Shown piece after piece: positions 23,960 through 34,700 of a stretch of DNA of 64,000 nucleotides. Position 1 is the first letter of the stretch; every line of letters starts with the position of its first letter. This stretch comes from Macquaria australasica (lineage: Eukaryota > Chordata > Actinopteri > Centrarchiformes > Percichthyidae). Made by a program: the position numbers and the translations under genes. The notes under the pieces are model-generated. The model was not told the origin of the DNA. It saw nothing but the letters and a program-made list of their open reading frames with translations, and made no database searches. The stretch is taken from NCBI GenBank assembly GCA_005408345.1, contig SEMN01000186.1, forward strand, positions 806,001 to 870,000, read 5' to 3'.

Positions 23960-24160
23960 CATCTGCCAAGTCATATCAGAGGTGTAGTGCCAGAAAAATA
24001 TTCAATAACCTTGATTATCAAATAGCCTCTTCAGATTTTCACTTCATTTCCTCCGTAATTGAAATCTGATGAGCTTCAAGCCTCTGAATTGCTATCATGG
24101 CTGCCTAATGTCTTCAGCTACTCCAGCCAACCACGTGTAAGCCTTTATTCACTGTTCCTT
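23960..24160. promoter_or_regulatory. candidate conserved non-coding element
   Basis: Non-repetitive sequence with AACCTTGATTATCAAATAGCC, CCGTAATTGAAATCTGATGAG and GCTGCCTAATG. No coding frame. The guess rests on texture alone. Confidence 0.28.
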
Positions 24161-24675
24161 GTGGACAAAAAAAAAATGATGCTGTGAACCTGTCAGGCAA
24201 GACACTCTGAGGAATGGGAGAATTCCCAGGGAAATCCCACCGCAGCTGCAAAAGAAGCAGATGGGAGTAGGGTAAGGAAGCTGAGAGGCGTCATTTATCT
24301 TCATAAGACCCTCATTCTGTCGGGGTCAGAGCAAGCATGAGGAAGAGGAGAAGGATGGAGAGGAAAATGAAGGATGGAGGGAGGGGGGCAGAGAAAGATT
24401 TGGGTTATCTGTAAATGTTGCAGACTGAGATATCTGTGTTAGTCTGCCGCTGTTGATGGAAGGTTGCATTCGTTGTCAGCTTGTAGTGCATCTCCATGGG
24501 GATGGGGAGAAAAGGATGTGTGCATGTGAGGAATAGGTGGGAAGGAAGTGATGGATGAGGAAGGGGAAAAGGAGGGAAGTAGCAAGAGAAGGTGTGATGC
24601 ATAGCTGGGGACAGATGGAGTGGGAGGAGGGGGTTCAGGAGTAAGGACAAGGAGAAGGCTAAGGAGAGGAAGCAT

Positions 24676-25060
24676 GGACATTTGCTAATTAGCACACAAT
24701 GTAGCTGAGGTTTATGAAAATTAGTTTTGCAGGTATTTGGTCATAAACCAATGTATTCAACAAACTGAAATCTTAACCTGCTGTTGGCGATAAAGTTCTA
24801 ACAGTATCCCTACACTATAGTATCCCTACACTATAACAAATTACAATTACTCTAAACCAAACATGTCAACTGCTGGCGACACTAGAGGAAAATTCAGGGG
24901 ATCACCAAAGTCAGTAGGATTCATCCTCTCAGGACCATGAATGTCTGCACAAACTTTCATGTCAATCCATCCTTTAGTTGTTGAGATATTTCAGTCTGGA
25001 CCAAAGTGGTGGACCAAACGACTGACAGACCTACATTGCCGCTAGCATGGCTCGAGGAAT
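24676..25060 (+). repeat. interspersed repeat, family B (copy 1)
   Basis: Shares ordered words with 35185-35525: GCTGAGG, TTCTGCAGGTATTTGGTCATAA (here TTTTGCAGGTATTTGG), ATTCATCCT, TGTCAATCCAT, TTGAGATATTTCAGT, GGACCAAAGT and the final GACAGAC. Mobile-element derived and non-coding. Confidence 0.75.
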
Positions 25061-25309
25061 GGTTAGCTGAGTTAAGTTAAACAACAGCCTTATGAAAAGT
25101 GTTGGTTCTAAGCCTGGATGTACTATTAGACACCTGTATCACCTGCCTGAAGGCAGAGTAGTGTCAGTAGCAGTTTGTAATGTCAAACTGTTCCTCTCAG
25201 ACAGCTGTCATGAATGGATGCCTGGGCACAGATAGTGTGCTGTGTAGTTTTAACAACCCACTGCATGGCAGAGAGTATCCTAACAAAGGTCGACCAGGAT
25301 TTTAGGGGG

Positions 25310-25690
25310 GAGGTGGCCTGTTGTTGCTGTGCCTTGTTTACCAGAGAGGAGTATTAAGGGACTATGCAGGTGAGGTCCTACAAGATGTAAACACCCAAGA
25401 ACTTAAAGCTGGAGACGAGGTCCGCTGTGATGTTATTCATGTAGATAGCGGTGTGTCTGCAGCTTTTAGACTTGATGAAGTCTACAATGAGCTCTTTGGG
25501 CTTGTTGATTTTGAGGTTGTTACTAGAAATCCACTCTGAAAGGTGCTTAACATCCTCCCCGTAGGCCGACTCATCAGCACTGTGGTATCATCTGCACACG
25601 TAATGATGGTGTTAGATTGGAGAACAGGCACACAGTCATGTGTGAAGAGAATAAATGACGGGCCTCAGCTGTTTATATATTACACTACAT
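25310..25690 (-). mobile_element. LINE reverse-transcriptase fragment (Rex1/L2-like)
   Basis: On the minus strand the frames read LFTHDCVPVLQSNTIITCAD directly followed by DTTVLMS, then GEDVKHLSEWISSNNLKIN, KELIVDF, and SSFKFLGVYI. This is the FADD catalytic box region and the following thumb of a fish non-LTR retrotransposon, with the box here reading CADDTT. The frame shifts between pieces and a stop follows GVYI. It is a short dead fragment of a different family from the 12.7 kb element. Confidence 0.85.
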
Positions 25691-27304
25691 TTTCTGTTCC
25701 CACCAGATTACGTACAGTACATTCTCTGCTTCTGCTGTAATGAAAGAAAGCTGAAAGGCATGTGGTATAAATTCACATGCAGACACATCCACCCAAAATC
25801 TGTTGTTCTTGTTACAATATACTCCAAATTCCCAGCCTAAATGCAGTACATACTGTATATTTGAGGCAGATAAATGGATGGCTAATCATATCTTTAAGGT
25901 ACCTGAGGGGCTACAAAACATTTCTTGAACAGCGAGAGCAGCACAGTTGCCAGCAGGCCAGCGTATGTCTCCAACCAACATGAAATTATTTGCTTTTCAT
26001 TATAATTTTATACATTTTCATGTAACTGGGTATTAAGTACCAAGGGCTAAAATCCTGACATGCTCTATACATCTGCCTTTACAGCAGCTTGTGTGGAACA
26101 AGCTTCCACATTTGTGCTTTTCAAACCCAATACTCCCATATGGGAAACGAAAGGATCTAACAACTGGCCAAAGGCTAATCCCCACCTCCCATACGAGCAG
26201 GATATTTGGCTTACAAGTCTTCAGGCAGTGCTGCTACTCTGCCTGGGAAAAGCTTTTTCCTTCCCTGTCAGTCGGCTGCTGTAAGCCCCAGTGACTGCTA
26301 AGAGGGGGGGGGGTCTAATCAGGAGACCATGGGTGATGGGAGACAAGAGCGTGCTCAGAATAAAACCAGGTTCAAATGCGGCTGCACTCTGCTGTCACAG
26401 TCTGGAGAACGACAGGAGAAATAAGAGGAAAAAATGGGGGGAGAGGGGCAGAAAGGAAAGGGAGTCAGAAAGGGTTTAGGGAAAAGAAATGAATTGGGAA
26501 AAAAGTTGGAAGGGGGGAGAGAAAAAGATTGACAGAAATAGTGAAGATGAGGCGAAAGAGAGGGAGAGAGCATCCCTCAGCTCCACCACCTACTCACAGT
26601 CTGTTGAGAAGAGTTTAATTAAATATCAGTGAGGGTGGACAAGTGAAAGATGAAAGCAACAAAACATTTAAGTGGTGCAGCCGTGTGTATTCTCATGAAA
26701 TCATCTGATGCGACCTGTAACCCAAGAATGGCTAGGGATGATATTCTGTAGGTTTTCAAATGTGTGCTAGACATCAGCTGGTGTGGCTGGAGTGAAAACT
26801 TGCTGTCTTTCAGCAGCACATGGTTGCCCACCGCTGGTCTGAACTCCCGTCTCTGACACCAAAGTCATGGAAAAAAAGGCAAACTGAGCAGTGGTGAGTT
26901 ATCAACACGTTTCATGGTGTTCCTTTTGTGTGTCTGCACTGCCGGTGTTGACTTCACAGCTCAGTATCTTTGTGCCAAGCACTGGATCAAATCCTGCCCT
27001 GGAGGCAAATACTTTTTTTCTATATCGTAGTGTTTGGCTCCATCTTGTGGAGGTTCGAGGAAAGATCACAGCCATCATTGTGGAGCAAGTTAATACTGAA
27101 AAGTTGATTGATGTTATGCCAGGGATAAAGCAGTCACGCTTTGTGTCTTAAAAAGCAACATGGTTCAATCTCAGAATTAAAGGGCTGATCTAGGACAGGT
27201 TTTCATCTTAATCTGAACCATTATCAGCCCTTGTATTATTAGAAACCTTATTCATAGGACAAGTATATGTTGTTTGTTTTATCCATTACTTTCTTTTGAA
27301 ACTT

Positions 27305-27318
27305 CCACTAGGGGGAGA
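27305..27318 (+). promoter_or_regulatory. CTCF-like site
   Basis: CCACTAGGGGGAGA matches 12 of 14 positions of the vertebrate CTCF core. Confidence 0.3.
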
Positions 27319-28466
27319 AATTGCTCCTAGGAAGGTGTCTTGGATTCAAGTTCAGTCTTTGCCAGGCCAGAAAGCTGAGTCCTGCTCTCTTATGTAACTT
27401 TACGATGCTCTGTGAGTTTGGACTGCACAGTTCATTAACACAGGAACCATATGTCAATGCCGGATTTAGCACATATCCCTTTACACATTATAATATTATA
27501 TGAGGAGAGCGGAGTGTTGAGCATGCACACAAAAACAGTCTCACTCTGTCACGGATAGTCAATACTCAGTCTTCTGTTCTGTTATTTCTTTTAAATAACA
27601 CACACACACATTTCTCCTTTCTGTTACCTTATACACACATATAAATGAGGTTCCCACACGCTTTACTTTTTCCACTGTAGCAGCAGAGAAACCAGTTTAA
27701 TCACCCTGTCACCACCACTTGCACTATTTCTTCCTCCCTTTTCTCTCAGGACATGATTTTTCTCCACAAGTCTCAATTTCGTGCTCTCATTTGGATAATT
27801 ACATTGGAATTATGTTATGTAACATGGATTTCTTTGCCTCTCTCCGTATGTATTTATGTATTTTAAAGTATATGACCTTAGTATCGTGTAATTTTGTTCA
27901 TGTGACCTTAAAAGTGGTATGGGCTAAAATACCAGCAGTCTGTTTTTGTGTGAAATACCATACTGCCAGACTGCCATAACCCCAGCGGGGCAGACCAGAC
28001 CAGGCAGCGGGGCACTTGCTCACTCCTCCCCTTGAAAAAACAAACTCTCTTACCCTGAAACACCTGTCGCCTCCACCCTGCACCCCCTCATCCCCCTGCC
28101 TTTGCTTCTTTCTTCTCTCGCTCAACACTACCCCCTTACCTACTTTTATTCACTGTTCTTTCCTCTGGATGTTTCCTGTTTTCCGACATCAGCCCTTTCC
28201 CGTAAAGCTGCGTCTCCCTTGATGTTTTCCTGTATTGTGCTGCACTCAGTGTGCACCTCTCAGGTGACTGGCCACGTGAGACAAACAGCACAATATCGGG
28301 CTTTTCACCCCTCTGACATCACTTTGTTTTCTAGTCTGTGTGTTAGATTGCTATCTTCATGTCACCTCAGTACATCTCAGTAGCTCCTTCAGGGGCGTCA
28401 GTTAGTTACAGAAAGTCTGGGGTTAATTCACACTCAGTTCACCTAATTCAAAATATAAAACTATCA

Positions 28467-28975
28467 GTGGTGGAAAATAACTCAGTACATTCAAGTAATC
28501 TATTACTTATAAACAATTTTGAGGTACTTTTCCATTCATCTGCTGTATACTTCTTGTCCACTACATTTCAGAGGGAAATATTGTCCTTTTTGATTGACTA
28601 CATTTATTTGACACTAGTTAGTTACTAGTTATTTATGATTAAAATTTTACATACAAAGCATATGATAATTTTATGAAATATGATGCATTGTTGTAGATAA
28701 AACTACCCAGCAGTATATAAAGTTGTTAAAATTAGCCAACTCAACAAACTACAACATTAAAATGCTTACACATTGATGCATCAGTAATAATTATCTAATA
28801 ATACAATAAATATAGTAATAAAACATTCTGAAAGGGGGCATTCTGCATGATGATTGCTTTTATTTTGCAACTTTAAGTACATATTGCTGCTAATCCTTCT
28901 GTACTTTTACTTTAGTAAAACTTTCACTTCACGCTAATAAAGTATTTTTAGTGCAGTATTGATGTTTTTATTTGA
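28467..28975 (+). repeat. interspersed repeat, family A (copy 1)
   Basis: Begins GTGGTGGAAAATAACTCAGTACATTCAAGTA. It carries AGGTACTTTT, CTACATTTCAGAGGGAAATATT, ACTTTTACTTTAGTAAAACTTTC and ends near AGTATTTTTAGTGCAGTATTG. Copies at 46606, 51072 and 53232 share the TGGTGGAA/AAGTACTC start and the repeated AAGTAAAAGT/ACTTAAGT words. Probably a non-autonomous DNA element. Confidence 0.75.
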
Positions 28976-29340
28976 AGAAATAGTTTGAAGAGGAAATAAG
29001 CTTAGATGAAGATTGATTCCACTCTCATATCTGTCCATTAAATATTAAGCTACAGCCAGCAGGCGGTTAGCATTGTTTAGCACAAAGTCTTGAAACAGGA
29101 GAAACCGCAGCGTTTTATAGATTATACGAATGAGATTGAACGTGTTAATTAGTGAGCTTTAGAGGTGCCTCTAGCTGAAATTTGTTACCTTTGGACAGAA
29201 CCAGGCTAGCTGTTTCCCCCTGTTTCCAGTCTTTGTGCTAAGCTAAGCTAACCAGCTGCTGGCTGCTTCATGCTGAACAGACAGATACTGTGTGAGAGTA
29301 GTATCGATCTTCTCATCTACCTCTCAGCAAGAACTGAACA
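28975..29340 (+). repeat. interspersed repeat, family D
   Basis: Contains TTAAGCTACAGCCAGCAGGC, GGTTAGCATTGTTTAGCACA, CCAGGCTAGCTGTTTCCCCC, TTTCCAGTCTTTGTGCTAAG and CTAAGCTAACCAGCTGCTGG. I know these words from a widespread percomorph repeat. It directly abuts family A on the left. Confidence 0.6.
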
Positions 29341-31315
29341 CTTCTACCATCACTGAAAACTATGATTATTTGTAAGAATCTTATTATGGCAACTATAGCA
29401 CACTTCCTGATTATGTTAGGAGCAAATTCGCCCCGACTGTGACTTAGACTCTGGTTTGAATCTCAGCTTGGAGAAAAGTTATTCACATCAGGACAGGACT
29501 CACCAGGACAGACTGGCTTGTGTGAAAGAATTTATAATTGTCTGATACCCTGTTAAAACTATGCAGACGGAATAGAAATAACCACAAAACTTCTTACCTT
29601 CTTCTCACATAAAGTAAATTGTTTTCCTGTCTAAAAAAGACTGGTCTACGTCATCACACAAGATTAGTTTTACATCTCTGCCAGACCTCTGATTCCCTCT
29701 CGTTCGGCATCAGTGCAGAAATTGAAAACAGAAGCAGTCACAGGACTTTCAGAACTCCTCCTGCACCGTGACCACCAGAGGATTAAAATAGATGGGCCAT
29801 GACTTTGTCTCCTTGGTCACACCATTACAGCTATGACTGACAGCTTCCTGAGGTTTTTTAAATTGAGAGTCATGACTCCGGAATAACATTGATTTTGGAA
29901 TTACTATCATTACTGATTTAAAGGCTCTTTGCTTTTGTGAGGGAAACATGGGTTTGTCAGGAATACAATCAGCTCAGTGAATCGCAAAATATGCAAAAAC
30001 CTTCCAAAGGTTGGTGAAGATTTAGTTAGGGGAGGAACAGGAAAGATGAACAGGTGGGGATGTTTACTGTGTCTGTAACTCATATTCATCTGGCTTTCCC
30101 TTGTTAGGAGTGTTCATGTTGTAGCAACTGCTTCAGGACATTGATGAGACCTGCCAAAATCGCCATGGGCCGTGCAGTTGTACTCTGAAACTGAAGAGTA
30201 TTGCTTGGCAAGGGACTGTGAACACCAAACATTTGTCACATGGCACAGTTTAAATGGGGTATGAAGAAGAAGGGTGTCCATCTGTAGCACAAGTCATGAA
30301 ATTCTCTCAACTTCTGAAGGAACATTTGATAATTTTTGTATCTTGTTTTTTAATTTAGCTTCAACATTCAACAATTTATTTGTGCAGTGTGCAGAGACAT
30401 TATTTAAATAAGAAACATTATTAAAAACAAATTTATGGAAAATGAGATATGAAATATGGAGCAAACTTTTATTATTTATCTAACAGGGACAACTGTGTGG
30501 GGTCTGCCAGTGATGTGCCACAAATTAAAAACTGAAACCGAATATGGGTTATTGATCATTACCTCCTGAATGAGAGTTAGGTTTAACTAATTCACCAGCA
30601 CAGAGATTTCCCAGCACCTTAGACCACCTCAGCCCATGTGAGAAACCATGTGAGATGTTTGGCTTTTTAAGTCTAAGCCAGAACTTTGCACGCATACACG
30701 GACATTCATAGCAGGAACTTAACTTTCAGACCTCTGCCTATCACATTTCTCTCATCAAAGGAGGCCTCTGTGTAAGGGCAGGTGTGGCTGAAAACTTGTG
30801 GTTGAAAAGGAAGACAGCAGAGGAGGAGAAGGAGGAGGAGGCCAACCCTCACATGAGCTGCCCATAAAACAATAATCCACGCTTTCACCTTCTGACTCGA
30901 CCATTCTTTCCAAGTGATCATATCCTCATCATTCCCCTGTCAGCACCATGTGGTTAGAAATAATAGTCAGAGACAGCCAGCCCACCTGAATTCAAGATGA
31001 AACATTCGGAGAGCAAAACAATCAAAACGCACCTTTAAAAACTATGGAAACACATTTTCTCAGATTATGACAGGTACAGACAAAGAGGGATGTGTTCACT
31101 CTCTCTGACAACTGCTATTACCTTACTATTTGCTTAATACACTCCACTTAAATTTTCTGTCCTGGCACCTACATTGGTCTGGAAAAACAGGGAATTCCTC
31201 CCCCCCTTCTTCTTTTTTTTTTTCCCAGAGGTGGAGGTCTTATTAATGTTACCATGCTGTCTGGCCCAGCTGAATATATTTACTTAGTATTAGGAGAGTA
31301 GTGGCCACAAAAGCA

Positions 31316-31586
31316 GGAATGTGCCTAAGTGTGACTTGAAAGCGGTTGTTACATTTTCATTTTTAACCCATAAAATAAATACAGAGCGGCCCTGCGAATT
31401 TTATGAATGGCTGTATTCATTCCAAAATACGCCCACCAATCAGCAAACTACCCCCGCGGTGAAGTCCCGCCCATTTGGAACGTCTGGGCTGTTGCTTGCA
31501 CGCTGATTGGTTAGAAGTATGGAGAGGGGCGGGGTCTCTCAGAGACTCACCAGCGGGTATAAATTAGAGTTTAGACACTTATTCCG
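31316..31586 (+). promoter_or_regulatory. core and proximal promoter of the ccn1-type gene
   Basis: TATAAAT at 31558-31564 follows a GC box (GGGGCGGGG, about 31525-31533) and two CCAAT cores, CCAATCAG at about 31436 and GATTGG at about 31504 in inverted form. Two TEAD-type words, GGAATG at 31316-31321 and CATTCC at 31418-31423, lie upstream, the second running into CCAAAATACG, which is one base off a CArG box. Vertebrate CCN1 is a classic YAP/TEAD and SRF target. Transcription should start about 31588. Confidence 0.75.
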
Positions 31587-31736
31587 GTAGAAAAACAAGG
31601 ACTACGGTCCGAGAAGAGACTGAAACTCAGTGTGAAACTACTTAAGACTAACAATCGTTCAGTGGATTGTAGCTTGAAGATACTATTTTATCTTTATTGG
31701 TTTTTTTTTTTTTAATCAATTTGTCACAAGCTAATC

Positions 31737-34700
31737 ATGGCATTTCTGATCTACCTGACTGTACTGACAACGGCCGTCATCACACAGGTAGGATTTTTCT
31801 CTCCTGACAGAAGCACGTGTCGCTGTGGGTCAGCCAGAAGTCTGTTTACAGAAATTCATTTTAAAGATTAAGATTAGTTTAATGTGCAATCTGTCATGGA
31901 TGATGTAGTTGCGAGTTAAAATATGATTCACCATCAGGGTATGAGCAGCTTAACATCCCCTGGTGTAAACAAAACTCAAATGTATTTTTAGACTTATTCT
32001 TCATAAAGCCAACATCAGATTAACTGTGATTACTGATATGACTTTATCTCTGTCAGCATTAAAAGTGGATACAATAAAGATTGGCAAATGGAGTTTAGGT
32101 GGGGTTACCACTCCAATACGGCTTATATAATAATGAATATAGTAATTCTGAAGTTGGTTGTCTTTTCTGGTAATCAGCATGTCTACTCATGTCTCTTTTA
32201 AAGCACAGTGATATGTTGATTCCTACAAAGTGGAACAAGTTTGCTCTAGTGCTGGGCAATGACTCAAACCATGAGCCAGCAGGGGAACTGGGTACAAACT
32301 CTGAGCTGTCTAGACACACAGGGCTGACTGGCCAGCAGTGACTTGACTTACTGTGGAGGCCTATCGCAGTGCTTTGTCTGTGGAAGAATTCAAAATCAGT
32401 CACAAACCCGTGGGGAACCTGAGAGATCATACAGAATCAAAAATGAATGTACCAGAGCTTTTTCTTACACTTTGATGTTGGAAGAAAAGATGAAACTAGT
32501 GCACTGAACACCCCTGATGATGGCTTTAGCACCCTGGTAGCCATGCAGTTATTTTGTGTCTGAATTTTACAATCAAGTACTCTGTGTGTATCATTGTGGC
32601 CCTTTTCTGAAGCTGCATTGTAAATCTCTGATGTTGTTTGAGCAAGGCTCTGGGGTTCATCTGTTTCTTTAATTAGCTGTATAAAATGTTGTTGACTCAG
32701 ATAATTTGCATCTTGTCTGACGATGTGATCTCCCTCTCTGCTCCCTCCAGGTGACCGCTAGCTGCCCAGCAGTGTGTGGGTGCCCTGTAGAGCCCCCGGT
32801 TTGCCCTCCAGGAGTTAGCACTGTGCCGGATGGATGTGGGTGCTGCAAGGTGTGTGCTGCACAGCTTAACCAGGACTGCAGCCCCATGAGGCCTTGCGAC
32901 CACCACAAAGGGCTGGAGTGTAATTACGGCAATGATGTGACCATGGCCTGGGGCATCTGTCGAGGTGAGAGAGGAAGGAACAATTTATGTTGGGAGGGAA
33001 GGAATTTCACTTAGAAAATAGCTGCCTTCTACAGCTCCCCTGTTCATTTCACCCTATAGTATTAACATGCATGGGAAAAGTAACCTATGGTTAAAATTAA
33101 CATGGTGAACGTGATGTGCTATGAAAGCCAAAAGGCCATGATACCTGTGCAACACTACAAAAGATGTCAAAGACAAGGATGTTAATTGACCTTCCTTTCC
33201 ATAAAGTCAAAGCCATCACAACTCAGTGATTAAGCAACATGTAACCTTGTACATCCGGGAACAAGACAGGGGGTATTTTAATGAGGAGTAAATGTTTTAT
33301 AACAGTGACAGGGGGTTTCAGAGATAAAAATACACCTTCCATCTGCACCATGCCAGTGCTGCCCCACAAACTATGAATAGCTGGTTCTTCCATGCTTTGG
33401 AGACAAGGAGTCTGACACTTCCTGTCTCCTTATTTCCACAGTGACCTTTCGATCTTAGTGGTCTCCTCTGGGTGGTTTTGTGTACTGGTGCAATGTGAAG
33501 TCATTGTGTGTGTTTTGGTAAAGTCAGGAGAAACTTTGCTCAACAGGGTTCGTTTCAGCTGTTGAAATAAGACCATGGGGTGAATCAATAATTGATCCCT
33601 TTAGACTTTAAAGCATGTCCTGTAGCAGCTGAGAGATGCATCTCTGAGATACCTAACCCATGGATTTTGTTGCCTGTTGCCCTTTGGTTTAAACATAACA
33701 GCCAGTTTGTGTATATGATCAATCTACAGCACATCAAACTACACTTAATTTGCAAGTCATTCAATGTTGAGTAAAATGTGTCTTTCCAGCAAAATCAGAG
33801 GGACGCACCTGTGAGTACAACGGCAGGATCTACCAGAATGGCGAGAGCTTCCGTGCTGGCTGTAAACACCAGTGTACCTGCATCGATGCCGCTGTTGGCT
33901 GCGCTCCTCTCTGTAACAACAAGCTGCCACCGGCCTCTCCATCATGCCCCTACCCACGGCTGGTCAGGATACCCGGGCAGTGCTGCTTCAGTGTGGACTG
34001 CCATAAGGACACCTGGCGGCTCCCACCTAAGCATCAGGTTTGGTTTGTTCGTGTAATTACAAAGGACTCTCTTAGTAACTGACTCACAAAAGGGAACAAA
34101 TTGGAAACATATTTTATTTGTGTAGCAATACCAAATGGTGAGGGGTGAAATTCATCACCTGCCTCTGTGGTATTCTCTTGATATAGAAAACAAAGGTGTT
34201 TGGGATGAAAGAGTCATTTCTACAAAACAAACCATTACTAAACATTAAAATATAATTTAATCAAATAAATAGCAGTAGCCCAATTAAAGACATTTCTATT
34301 TATTTTTTGAGAAACCAGAGAATATGGCATTTTTGCTTTAAAAAAGAAACGACAAAAACAATTAATTGATTAACAAAATAGTTGTTGATTCAACTATAAA
34401 AACAACATTTCAACAATAAAAATGAGAGATGTTTCTGAAAGAAGGGATACTGAAGTTGTGTGAAAACTTGTGGTAAAGTTTTGAAAATTCATTGTAAATC
34501 ATACACCTTCTGATAGATGAGACTGTACCTGCGTACACTAGATACGAGATACTGTTCAACAAGTGCTTTAAATCATGCAGGAGTCTCCTCTGACCGATTG
34601 CCCTGACATAACCCCTTGATAATCAGGGCGCCATGGTGTGAGTAACACTGAAAAACACACAAAAGATAGACATGACCACGGCCCCACCAAACAGCACTGT

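Larger units (their letters stand above)
20700..25300. other. intergenic DNA without recognised genes
   Basis: Contains a (CA)n tract, a SINE/LINE-like fragment at 21240-21445, a possible conserved block at about 23960-24160, a G-rich GGA/GAGG tract (24340-24660) and a family-B repeat (24676-25060). The stretch 22330-22870 has the look of an unidentified element, but I found no terminal repeats. Confidence 0.5.
25700..31300. other. intergenic DNA without recognised genes
   Basis: No exon of a known gene could be recognised on either strand. It holds two adjoining interspersed repeats (28467-29340), a GA-rich tract at 26400-26570, and short CA runs. The last 2 kb (29.4-31.3 kb) is the likely distal upstream region of the ccn1-type gene. 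Confidence 0.5.

Noticed and set aside
25543..25983. Plus-strand frames over the LINE fragment
   Set aside because: The minus strand carries the reverse-transcriptase sense, so the plus frames are shadows.
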